Shown here piece after piece: positions 7,379 through 15,962 of a stretch of 29,575 bases of DNA (its first letter is position 1; each line of letters starts with the position of its first letter). This DNA comes from PLA2 sp036273915 (lineage in GTDB: Bacteria > Planctomycetota > PLA2): positions 1 to 29,575 of the forward strand of contig DASUGR010000177.1 in NCBI GenBank assembly GCA_036273915.1, given 5' to 3'. The notes below the pieces were generated by a model, which saw nothing but the letters and a program-made list of their open reading frames with translations, was not told where the DNA came from and searched no databases. Made by a program: the position numbers and the translations under genes.

Positions 7379-8749
7379 CTACTTGGGGTCGTGCTCGTGC
7401 TTCCGCTTCTCCTCCTTGATGCGCGTCGTCACGTAGCGGTTCGTCGCGGCGATAAGCTCGTCCGGGTCGATCTGGGCCAGCTGGCGTTCATAGGCGCCCT
7501 GGCCGTCCCCGGTCTCCGCGAAGTCCTCGAGGAAGGCCTTGTACTGCTTTCTGTACTTCCCCTCGCGCAGCGCCGCCACGTAGAAGAAGCTCTCGTGCGT
7601 CCAGGCGTCGGGGTCGCCGTCGCGGAGCGCGTCGAAGTCGCTGATCTTGTGGAACCTGATGGCCGCGTACCAGTTCAGGTAGCCCTCGTCGAGGTTCGGC
7701 AGGGGCTTGCCCGTGCGCACCTCGGCGGCGGCGAGGATGTTCTCGCCCAGCGAGATCCACCGCGGCTTCCAGTCGCCGTACTTCGCGACGAAGAGCAGGT
7801 CGGTCGCCTCGCCGGCGAGCATCGACTCCTGGGCCACATCGTCCTTCACGAACGGGATCGCGAAGAGGCGTCGCGCCCAGGCATCCGAATGGAAGTCGAT
7901 CTTGCTCTCCCCGACGGCCGGGTCGAGCTTGGCGCCCTGCGCCTTCGACGCGTGCACGAGGACGACGAGCGGCGCATCGCCCTTGGGAAGCGGGCCGTGC
8001 TCGCGGCGGAATCGCTTCTCCGCCTCCTTCAGCGCCCGCACGAGCGGCGCGATCGAGGCCGTCGCCTCCGGCGCCCGCGCGACGAGCCAGATCCCCTCCT
8101 CCGACGTCTCGTAGCCCTTCGGGATCGGCGGCCAGATCTCGACCTCGGCCTTGAACGACCGCACGGTGGCGATGAGATCCGTCTCGGCCTGCGGGAAATC
8201 CGCGGCGGCGCACCAGATCTCCAAGGTGAAGACGTTGTTCCTGACCGAGAGGCCGAAGTGCGCGTTGACCCACTCCGTGCCGCCCGACTCGTTCCGGAGG
8301 ACGACGCGCGGGCAGGGTTTCGCGAGGACCTCGACCTTGTAGTCCGGCTTCTCCTTCCGGAACCACTCCGCCTGGTAGTACGGCAGGGACCGGGGATCCG
8401 CGGCGTTCTCTCTCCGGCGGAGCTGGAGGCTGCCGTGCTTCGAGGACCCGGGCAGCAGCAGCTCGAAGGAGAGCTCGACGTCCGCCTTCTCCTCGTCGTG
8501 GAGCACCCAGTCGGCGGGCACCGTGAACGAGTAGTTCTTCCTCTTGATCTCGACGGTCTCGACCTTCTTGCCCGGCTCGCGCGCGGGGAAGGCCGTCGTC
8601 CGCTCCTTCTGCGGACCCTTCGCCGGATCGCTCGCAGGCTCCTCCGGGCCGGTGGGGCCGGAGTCGACCTCGATGCCGCTGTCGTCCTCTGCCTCCTGCG
8701 CGAGCGCGAGGCCGGCGAGGAGAAGGAGCAACCCGAGGATGCGCAGCAT
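7379..8749 (-). CDS. Secreted protein resembling a metallopeptidase without metal ligands
   Basis: A 456-residue exported protein of unknown function. The start at 8749 gives a clear signal peptide (MLRILGLLLLLAGLALA, cut near residue 17); an upstream ATG at 8782 would spoil it. An acidic Pro-rich linker follows, then a beta-rich part (about 65-205). In the C-terminal half, LAGEATDLLF (311-320) and PRWISLGENILAAAE (329-343) look like the HExxH...WLxEG pattern of DUF1570-type zinc peptidases common in planctomycetes. Here both His positions are Gly313 and Asp317, and the third ligand position is Leu334. If the alignment is right it is a pseudoenzyme. It ends 11 bases from the convergent methyltransferase gene. 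Confidence 0.8.
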   Translation of the reverse strand: MLRILGLLLLLAGLALAQEAEDDSGIEVDSGPTGPEEPASDPAKGPQKERTTAFPAREPGKKVETVEIKRKNYSFTVPADWVLHDEEKADVELSFELLLPGSSKHGSLQLRRRENAADPRSLPYYQAEWFRKEKPDYKVEVLAKPCPRVVLRNESGGTEWVNAHFGLSVRNNVFTLEIWCAAADFPQAETDLIATVRSFKAEVEIWPPIPKGYETSEEGIWLVARAPEATASIAPLVRALKEAEKRFRREHGPLPKGDAPLVVLVHASKAQGAKLDPAVGESKIDFHSDAWARRLFAIPFVKDDVAQESMLAGEATDLLFVAKYGDWKPRWISLGENILAAAEVRTGKPLPNLDEGYLNWYAAIRFHKISDFDALRDGDPDAWTHESFFYVAALREGKYRKQYKAFLEDFAETGDGQGAYERQLAQIDPDELIAATNRYVTTRIKEEKRKHEHDPK

Positions 8750-8789
8750 GGCGAGATCATACCGCTCCGACGGAGCGCGCACCTCCGGG

Positions 8790-8815
8790 GAGGAGGCTCT
8801 GGGGGGTCCGGGGGC
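8790..8815. repeat. Dispersed C-tract repeat, inverted copy F
   Basis: On the minus strand this reads GCCCCCGGACCCCC followed by CAGAGCCTCCTC. The 14-base core GCCCCCGGACCCCC is shared exactly with the copy at 19450-19463. It sits just beyond the stop of the bifunctional-nuclease gene. The adjoining 14-mer CTCCGGGGAGGAGG (8783-8796) recurs at 15943-15956. Confidence 0.55.
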
Positions 8816-8822
8816 GTCCGTC

Positions 8823-9227
8823 TCAGTTCTGCGCGACCTCGTCGATCACGTCCTCGTGGACGAAGATCGGCGCGCGGGCGCGGACGGCGAGCGCGATGGC
8901 GTCGGAGGGGCGGGCGTCGACGTCGAACTTCTCGTCGCCGCGGCGGAGGACGAGGTTCGCGTAGAACGTGCTGCGCTCGAGCTTCGTGACCTCGGTCCGC
9001 TCGATCGTGACCCCGAGCTGCTCCAGCACCGAGAAGAAGAGCTCGTGCGTGAGGGGGCGCGGGGGGAGCTGCTCCTTCACGAACCGGTCGATCGCGAAGG
9101 CCTCGAAGACCGAGATGACGATCGGGAACGTGCGTTCCCCCGCCTTCTCCCGGAGGAAGATGAACTGCTGGTCCGAGGTGTCGTTGATGATGATGCGCGC
9201 GAGCTCGCACTCGACCATCCGGTCCAT
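8823..9227 (-). CDS. Bifunctional nuclease family protein (DUF151/BFN domain)
   Basis: A 134-residue cytoplasmic protein consisting of essentially one BFN domain. Recognisable segments are FLREKAGERTFPIVISVFEAFAI, the central NLVLRRGDEKFDVDARPSDAIALAVRARAPIFVHEDVID and a short acidic C-terminus. Family members from plants and bacteria have been reported to have RNase and DNase activity; many bacterial copies have no known role. The ATG at 9227 (MDRMVECELARI) is used; a second ATG three codons later is also possible. No Shine-Dalgarno sequence is visible, but an extended -10-like element lies a few bases upstream. Confidence 0.88.
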   Translation of the reverse strand: MDRMVECELARIIINDTSDQQFIFLREKAGERTFPIVISVFEAFAIDRFVKEQLPPRPLTHELFFSVLEQLGVTIERTEVTKLERSTFYANLVLRRGDEKFDVDARPSDAIALAVRARAPIFVHEDVIDEVAQN

Positions 9228-9236
9228 GGCGCGAGC

Positions 9237-9245
9237 AGTCTAGCA
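9237..9245 (-). promoter_or_regulatory. Possible extended -10 promoter of the BFN gene
   Basis: On the minus strand the sequence TGCTAGACT matches an extended -10 element (TGn plus TAGACT, four of six to TATAAT). Transcription would start within about 3 bases of the ATG at 9227, giving an almost leaderless mRNA, in line with the lack of a ribosome site. No clear -35 is seen. Confidence 0.35.
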
Positions 9246-9275
9246 CGCATGAAACGGGGGGACACGGGGGCCGTG

Positions 9276-9281
9276 CATAAT
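9276..9281 (+). promoter_or_regulatory. Possible -10 element of the sigma-54 activator gene
   Basis: CATAAT (five of six to TATAAT) lies six bases before the ATG at 9288, followed by a G-run. If used, the mRNA would begin at or next to the start codon. The only other signal is the G-run itself, which could instead act as a ribosome site. Confidence 0.25.
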
Positions 9282-9287
9282 GGGGGG

Positions 9288-10967
<1,680 letters not shown>

Positions 10968-10970
10968 TGG

Positions 10971-11030
10971 CGCGGGGGCATCGGTTCCCGTGCCGCGACC
11001 GGCGGCACGAGGGCTGCCGATGCCCCCGCG
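10971..11030. terminator. 60-nt nested hairpin between convergent genes (probable bidirectional terminator)
   Basis: The arms 10971-10984 (CGCGGGGGCATCGG) and 11017-11030 are perfectly complementary over 14 bp. Inside, CGTGCCG (10989-10995) pairs with CGGCACG (11003-11009) around a 7-base loop. It starts three bases after the activator stop and ends 12 bases before the end of the convergent PEP-CTERM gene. No T-run follows either arm, so termination would not be of the standard U-tract kind. Confidence 0.7.
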
Positions 11031-11042
11031 AAGGGTGCAGGC

Positions 11043-11609
11043 CTATGCCTTGCGGCGGCGGCGCAGGCAGACGCCGACGATGCCGATGCCGAGCATGGCG
11101 AGCGAGGCCGGCTCGGGGACCGTGCCCGTGAGGGTTGCCGTGCCGGGGTAGCCGATGGCGATGGATCCGTAGCCGCTCGGGACATCGTTCGCCACCTCCA
11201 TCGAGATCGTGTAGGTGCCGTTGCCGACGATCGGCGCGAAGCTGTAGGAGAAGTGGGCGGGCCCGGTCCCGTCGGCCTCCGACCAGATGAAGCCGCCGAC
11301 CGCGGTGCCGTTCACGAAGACGTTCCAGTCCACGTAGGCGTTCGAGTTGAGCACGTTCTGCGTGACGTCGAAGTCGAGATCGAGGGCGTAGACGCTGTCG
11401 AGGCCGGTTCCCGTGAAGGTCTCGGTGATGCGGTCCCCGCGAGTCCCGGACCAGAAGTAGCCGAACTCCGATCCGTTGATCACGGGGTACGAGGCGACGA
11501 CGGTGGAGTCGGACGACGGGTAGTCGACGGTCTCGCTGTCCGCCGAGGCCACGTTGGCGCCGAATGCCAGGAACATGGCCGCGATAACGATGCCAGATGC
11601 AAATCTCAT
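11043..11609 (-). CDS. PEP-CTERM sorting-domain protein
   Basis: A 188-residue exported protein. It has an N-terminal signal peptide (MRFASGIVIAAMFLAFGANVASA, cleavage near 23), a beta-rich Ser/Thr/Gly-rich body without cysteines, and a C-terminal sorting signal: VPEPASLAMLG, a hydrophobic helix and the basic end RRRRKA. That tripartite tail is the exosortase recognition signal, so this is a probable substrate of the exosortase at 1489-2334. The body resembles a carbohydrate-binding-like beta sandwich but no specific family was recognised. ATG 11609 is supported by GGGAG five bases upstream and by the signal peptide. It is probably surface-exposed after processing. Confidence 0.9.
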   Translation of the reverse strand: MRFASGIVIAAMFLAFGANVASADSETVDYPSSDSTVVASYPVINGSEFGYFWSGTRGDRITETFTGTGLDSVYALDLDFDVTQNVLNSNAYVDWNVFVNGTAVGGFIWSEADGTGPAHFSYSFAPIVGNGTYTISMEVANDVPSGYGSIAIGYPGTATLTGTVPEPASLAMLGIGIVGVCLRRRRKA

Positions 11610-11673
11610 GGTGTCTCCCGCAATGCGGCGTCGCGATGTGCGGCGCCTGTTCTTTCCTCCGGATGCGACGTCG

Positions 11674-11702
11674 ATGCTAGACCGACTCGCGGCCGTGCTC
11701 AA
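11674..11702 (-). promoter_or_regulatory. Possible sigma-70-type promoter of the PEP-CTERM gene
   Basis: On the minus strand TTGAGC (11702-11697) and TAGCAT (11679-11674) are separated by exactly 17 bases; each matches its consensus at four of six positions. The expected start is about 58 bases before the ATG at 11609. Confidence 0.35.
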
Positions 11703-11788
11703 CTGCGAAAGTCGCGCGCCGTCCAGGAACAAGACACTGTGCGCAGGCGCGAAACCGGGGGACGGGCGCGGACAATCTACGGCGATCC

Positions 11789-12472
11789 ATGGAGATCCTC
11801 CTCGTCATCGGCTTCCTCGTCCTCTTCGGGCTCCTCGCCTACCTCTCCTACCTCCAGAAGAAGAAGCGGCAGGAGGCGTTCCGCGCGCTGGCGACCCGGC
11901 TCGGGTGCCGCTACTACGTCGACGACCCGTTCAGCCTCTCCGCCCGGTACGAGGGGCACTTCCCGACGCTCCAGCAGGGCTCGCGCCGCTACGCCTACAA
12001 CGTGATCGACGGGCTCCTCGACGGGCGGCGGATGCACGTTTTCGACCACCACCACGAGACCTACAGCCGGGACTCGAAGGGCCGAAAGTCCACGCACCAC
12101 CACCACCGCACGTTCCTCTGTCTCGAGCACGACGCGGACCTCGGGCGGATCGAGGTGCGCCCCGAGAACTTCCTCGACCGGGTGGGCGGGTTCTTCGGCT
12201 TCGACGACATCGACTTCGAGTCGGAGGAGTTCAGCCGCAAGTACCACGTGAAGGCGGAGGAGAGGAAGCTCGCCTACGACGTGTTCCACCCGAAGATGAT
12301 CGAGTTCTTCCTCCGCCTGGGGAACTTCAAGGTGACGACCTCGAGGAACCTTGCCCTCTTCCGCAGGGGCTCGAACACGATGTCGGTCGAGGAGATCGAG
12401 CGCACGATGCTCGAGGCGGACGGGTTCCTCGACCTCCTCCCGCGCTACCTGAGGAAGGACCGCCCGGCATGA
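11789..12472 (+). CDS. Membrane-anchored protein of unknown function, coupled to LemA
   Basis: A 227-residue protein with one N-terminal membrane helix (about residues 3-21) followed by a basic stretch KKKKR and a cytoplasmic domain. The body contains YNVIDGLLDGRRMHVFDHHHETY and a second His cluster (THHHHRTF), and ends with an acidic helical part. The pattern of a short helix followed by a GLLDGRRMHVFD-type strand recalls DUF3137-like proteins, but the match is uncertain. Its stop overlaps the LemA start by ATGA, so the two are co-translated and may act together at the membrane. No ribosome site is visible before ATG 11789. Confidence 0.75.
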   Translation: MEILLVIGFLVLFGLLAYLSYLQKKKRQEAFRALATRLGCRYYVDDPFSLSARYEGHFPTLQQGSRRYAYNVIDGLLDGRRMHVFDHHHETYSRDSKGRKSTHHHHRTFLCLEHDADLGRIEVRPENFLDRVGGFFGFDDIDFESEEFSRKYHVKAEERKLAYDVFHPKMIEFFLRLGNFKVTTSRNLALFRRGSNTMSVEEIERTMLEADGFLDLLPRYLRKDRPA

Positions 12473-13032
12473 CGATCGAGCCCATCTGGATCATCCTCGG
12501 GGTGGCGGTCGTGGTGCTCTTCTGGTTCCTCGGGACCTACAACGGCCTCGTGCGGCTGCGCCAGCACATCCGCGAGTCGTGGGGGGACATCGACGTCCAG
12601 CTGAAGCGGCGCTACGACCTGATCCCCAACCTCGTGGAGACGGTCAAGGGCTACGCGGCGCACGAGCAGGGGCTGCTGGAGCGGCTCGCCGCCGCGCGCG
12701 CGAAGGCCGCCGCCAACCACGGGCCGGTCGCGAGCCAGGACGCGGACGAGCGCCCGGTGGTCTCGTTCCTCCGGCAAGTGATCGCGCTCAAGGAGAGCTA
12801 CCCCGAGCTGAAGGCGGACCGGAACTTCCTCTCGCTCCAGGAGGAGCTCGCCGACACCGAGGACCGCATCGCCGCGGCGCGCCGCTTCTTCAACGGCAAC
12901 GTCCGCGACTTCAACAGCCGCTGCCAGTCGGTCCCGTCGTCGATCGTGGCCTCGCTCTTCGGCTTCCGGCCGGAGAGCTTCTGGGAGGTCGAGGAGGCGT
13001 CGCAGCGCCAGCGGCCCGGCGTGGGGTTCTGA
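12469..13032 (+). CDS. lemA: LemA family protein
   Basis: A 187-residue membrane protein with the LemA fold: a single N-terminal helix (about 5-24) and a long helical bundle. Diagnostic segments are YNGLVRLRQHIRESWGDIDVQLKRRYDLIPNLVETVKGYAAHE (about 25-66), LKADRNFLSLQEELADTEDRIAAARRFFN and FNSRCQSVPSSIVASLFGF. LemA proteins are widespread and of unknown biochemical role. The insert between the two conserved parts (NHGPVASQDADERPVVSFLRQ) is somewhat unusual. It begins inside the upstream gene's stop and ends 33 bases before the convergent cytochrome gene. Confidence 0.93.
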   Translation: MTIEPIWIILGVAVVVLFWFLGTYNGLVRLRQHIRESWGDIDVQLKRRYDLIPNLVETVKGYAAHEQGLLERLAAARAKAAANHGPVASQDADERPVVSFLRQVIALKESYPELKADRNFLSLQEELADTEDRIAAARRFFNGNVRDFNSRCQSVPSSIVASLFGFRPESFWEVEEASQRQRPGVGF

Positions 13033-13035
13033 ACC

Positions 13036-13059
13036 CCTCCCTGCCCCCGCGCCCCCTCC
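13036..13059. repeat. Dispersed C-tract repeat, copy C
   Basis: A 24-base element of the form CCTCCCTG-C5-GCG-C5-TCC that fills most of the 33-base gap between the convergent LemA and cytochrome genes. It matches copies A and B except for shorter C-runs and a TG insertion, and shares CCTCCCTGCCCCCG with the copy at 19443-19469. Confidence 0.65.
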
Positions 13060-13065
13060 GCATCC

Positions 13066-15891
13066 CTACCGGTACTGGAAGATCATCGCGTAGATGATCA
13101 AGCCGATGAGGATGAGCCCGATGCCGAGCGCGATGAACCCGAAGATCCTGAGCCCCCGCTCCACGGGCTTCGGGAACGGGTCGACGAGGTGCTCCTCGAG
13201 CTTGCCCGCAAGGACGAGCTTCTCGTACTCCTCCGGCCGCTCGAACTTCAGCTCCTCGACGGTCACGCGGCCCGTGAAGATCACCGGGTCCATCGGGAAC
13301 TTGTCGGGGCGGAAATGCGTGTTGAAGAAGTGGATCGTGAAGATGAACGCCACCGCGAGCAGCGCCTCGTCGCTGTGGATGATCGTCGCGACGTTCACCG
13401 CCGGGCCCGGCAGGACGTAGGTCGCGATCTCGGGGAACCAGAGGATCGTTCCCGTGAGCCCGATCACCGCGACGCCCCAGAACACCGCGAAGTAGTCGAA
13501 CTTCTCCCAGTAGGTCCACCGGCCGTAGCGCGGCCGCGGCCCGAGCCCGAAGAACCACTTCATCGACGAGAGGAAGTCGTCGAGGTCCTTCCGGTTGAAC
13601 ATCAGCGAGTCGGGGCCGAAGATCATCTGCTTCCAGGTCCTGCCCTGCTGCCGGCGGGCGCGGCTCACGCCGACGATGTGCGACACGAAGACGCCGACGA
13701 GCAGCACCGCCGCGACGCGGTGCAGCATGTGCATGGAGTCGAACCCGCCGAGGATCGCGGCGACCACGCTCGCCCAGCCGGCGTACGAGAACTTGAGCGT
13801 CATGCCGGAGATCGCCAGCGTGAAGAAGCTGACGAGCATCAGCAGGTGCTGCGTGCGCTGGTAGCGGTCGAAGCGCCGGTAGAGCTTCACGCCCTGCGCC
13901 TTCGCGGCCGCGATCGCCGCGGCCCGGTGCGGCTTCCACTCGGCCCGCGTGAGCCAGAGGCGCACGAGCCACGCGACCGTGTGCAGGAGCCCGAACGACA
14001 GCGTGCCGATGAGCAGCGCCGTCATGGCCCAGAAGGACCAGAAGAGCCACGGGTAGGTGTGGCGGTCGTGGTGCGTGGCGTGAGTCAGGTAGCCCGCGAA
14101 GCGGCGGTGGGAACCGGAGTGGCACTTGCCGCACGTCTCCACGACGTTCTCGCGCGAGAGCGTCGACTTCGGGTCCCACGGCGGCACGATGCCGTGCGTG
14201 CCGTGGCAGTCGTGGCACTTCGCGGCGCGCTCGGAGCCGAGGCGCGACACCTTGCCGTGGAACGTGTCGAAGAAGGTCTCGGCCTCCTCCTCGTGGCACC
14301 GGCCGCACTGGTTCACGATGCGCGTCTTGAAGTCGGCGCGGTCGGTGCGGCTGATCTCGTGGGAACTGTGGCAGTCGTTGCAGGTAGGGAGGGGGCGTTC
14401 GGTCTTCGTGTTCCCCGGCCAGTGCACGCTGGTCATGAGCGTCCGCTCGACGCCGTGGTGGCACTTGCCGCACGTGTCGGCGAGGCGCGACGGGTGCACG
14501 GTGGAGTTCGGGTCGGAGGGCGGGAGCTCGCTGTGCGCGGTGTGGCAGCTGATGCAGGTCGCCGTGACGAGCAGGCCGCTCTCCGTCAGCGCGGTCCCGT
14601 GGATGCTCTCGTAGTACGCGGCGGGGATGTCCAGCGTGCCCTTGATCCGCACCGCCGCCTTCCGCCCCTCCTGGTGGCAGCGCGCGCAGAGCGCGGGGAC
14701 GTTGCGCGGGAACGTCGGCGAGTCCTGCCACTTGCGGCTCTTCGTCGCATGCTTGTCGTGGCAGTCGAGGCAGGCGGGGGCGTCCGGGTCGCCCGTCGCG
14801 TGGAGCGTCCCGTGGACGCTTGCCTGGTACTGCGTCATCTGGTCGGCGTGGCAGGCCGCGCAGTCCACCTTCCGCTTGACCGTCTCGCAGGGGCGCAGGT
14901 GCGCCGGATCGACGTCCGCGTGGCACTGGGCGCAGCCGACCGTCCGGAGCCCGTGCGTCGACGCGGCGTAGGCGGCCTCGTCCACGAACAGCGAGACTGT
15001 CTTCCCGTCCCGCTGCATCGCGAGGTCGGGCTTGGCGTGGCAGGTCAGGCAGTCCTTGTTCGCGATGCCGGCCGGGTAGAAGACGCGCCGCACCTTGTGC
15101 GGCTGGTGGCAGTCCACGCAGACCGGGATCTTGTGCGGCTCCTTCTCCCACAGCTTGCCCTCGATCACCTTCCGGTGGACGAGCTCGATCTGCGCGTGGC
15201 ACTGCGTGCAGACCTTGACGACGTTGTCGTGGTGGATGCTCGACTTCGGATCGGTGTGCGGCCGGATGTCGTGCGACGTGTGGCACGACGTGCACACGGC
15301 GGTGACGGCGAGCCCCTTCTTGTAGAGGCCCTCGCCGTGCATGCCCTCGGAGTAGTTCTCGAGGATCCGCTCCTGCGGGATGTCGTGCGTGCGCGAGACC
15401 GCGGTGCCCTCGTGGTGGCACTTCCCGCAGAGCTGCGGGATCCTCATGTGGTTGGTGGGTGCCTCCGGGTCCTTCGGCGGCAGGACGTCATGGCGGCCGT
15501 GGCAGTCCGCGCAGGTCGGCGCCATCCGGTCGCCCTTGGCGAGCGCCTGGCCGTGAAGGCTCCCCTTGTGCGCCTCGCCCTCCTTCTCGTGGCACTCGCC
15601 GCACTCGACGGGCGCGAGGCCCGTCCTGTGCGGGTACTTCTTGACGCCGTCGAGGTCCGCGTGGCAGTCGACGCACCGGAGGCGCGCGTGGACCGACGCC
15701 TTGAGCCTCGCCTCGTCCACGAACATCGAGACGGTCTGGCCGTCGCGCGTGCCCGTGAACTCGGGATCGTTGTGGCACTCGAGGCACTCCGCGCTCTCCT
15801 GCGCAACGGCGGGCGCGGCGGCGAGGAGGCCCAGGATCGCGGCCGCGAGGAGGAGGCGACCGCCGGGCACCGTGCGTGCGCCCGTCTCCAT
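13066..15891 (-). CDS. Multiheme cytochrome c / cytochrome b fusion, CbcL-like (19 CxxCH sites)
   Basis: A 941-residue membrane-bound redox protein. A signal peptide (about 1-30, ending APAVA) is followed by a periplasmic domain (31-610) with 19 CxxCH heme-attachment sites, starting at residues 36, 73, 97, 127, 155, 200, 228, 258, 281, 320, 344, 374, 402, 446, 474, 504, 529, 559 and 587. About six membrane helices follow (615-937). Candidate heme-b His are 682, 721/724, 738, 839 and 854. This resembles the FdnI/HydC diheme cytochrome b module. The same architecture, with nine c hemes, is that of CbcL of Geobacter, a quinol-oxidising inner-membrane cytochrome. A quinone-to-periplasm electron conduit is therefore likely. 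ATG 15891 is chosen for the signal peptide; the ribosome site is weak. Confidence 0.93.
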   Translation of the reverse strand: METGARTVPGGRLLLAAAILGLLAAAPAVAQESAECLECHNDPEFTGTRDGQTVSMFVDEARLKASVHARLRCVDCHADLDGVKKYPHRTGLAPVECGECHEKEGEAHKGSLHGQALAKGDRMAPTCADCHGRHDVLPPKDPEAPTNHMRIPQLCGKCHHEGTAVSRTHDIPQERILENYSEGMHGEGLYKKGLAVTAVCTSCHTSHDIRPHTDPKSSIHHDNVVKVCTQCHAQIELVHRKVIEGKLWEKEPHKIPVCVDCHQPHKVRRVFYPAGIANKDCLTCHAKPDLAMQRDGKTVSLFVDEAAYAASTHGLRTVGCAQCHADVDPAHLRPCETVKRKVDCAACHADQMTQYQASVHGTLHATGDPDAPACLDCHDKHATKSRKWQDSPTFPRNVPALCARCHQEGRKAAVRIKGTLDIPAAYYESIHGTALTESGLLVTATCISCHTAHSELPPSDPNSTVHPSRLADTCGKCHHGVERTLMTSVHWPGNTKTERPLPTCNDCHSSHEISRTDRADFKTRIVNQCGRCHEEEAETFFDTFHGKVSRLGSERAAKCHDCHGTHGIVPPWDPKSTLSRENVVETCGKCHSGSHRRFAGYLTHATHHDRHTYPWLFWSFWAMTALLIGTLSFGLLHTVAWLVRLWLTRAEWKPHRAAAIAAAKAQGVKLYRRFDRYQRTQHLLMLVSFFTLAISGMTLKFSYAGWASVVAAILGGFDSMHMLHRVAAVLLVGVFVSHIVGVSRARRQQGRTWKQMIFGPDSLMFNRKDLDDFLSSMKWFFGLGPRPRYGRWTYWEKFDYFAVFWGVAVIGLTGTILWFPEIATYVLPGPAVNVATIIHSDEALLAVAFIFTIHFFNTHFRPDKFPMDPVIFTGRVTVEELKFERPEEYEKLVLAGKLEEHLVDPFPKPVERGLRIFGFIALGIGLILIGLIIYAMIFQYR

Positions 15892-15942
15892 CGTCAGGTT
15901 CCGGCGTGTCCGCGTGCCCTGCCCCGGTGGGGGGCGATGGGG

Positions 15943-15956
15943 CTCCGGGGAGGAGG
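15943..15956. repeat. 14-mer shared with the inverted C-tract repeat
   Basis: CTCCGGGGAGGAGG here is identical to 8783-8796. It lies in the G-rich 71-base gap between the lipoprotein gene and the cytochrome gene, which also holds two further G-runs. Confidence 0.4.
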
Positions 15957-15962
15957 GGGGCG

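Noticed and set aside
11003..11018. GGCACG-N5-TGC resembling a sigma-54 promoter
   Set aside because: It lies inside the convergent-gene hairpin and points into the 3' end of the PEP-CTERM gene on the antisense strand.
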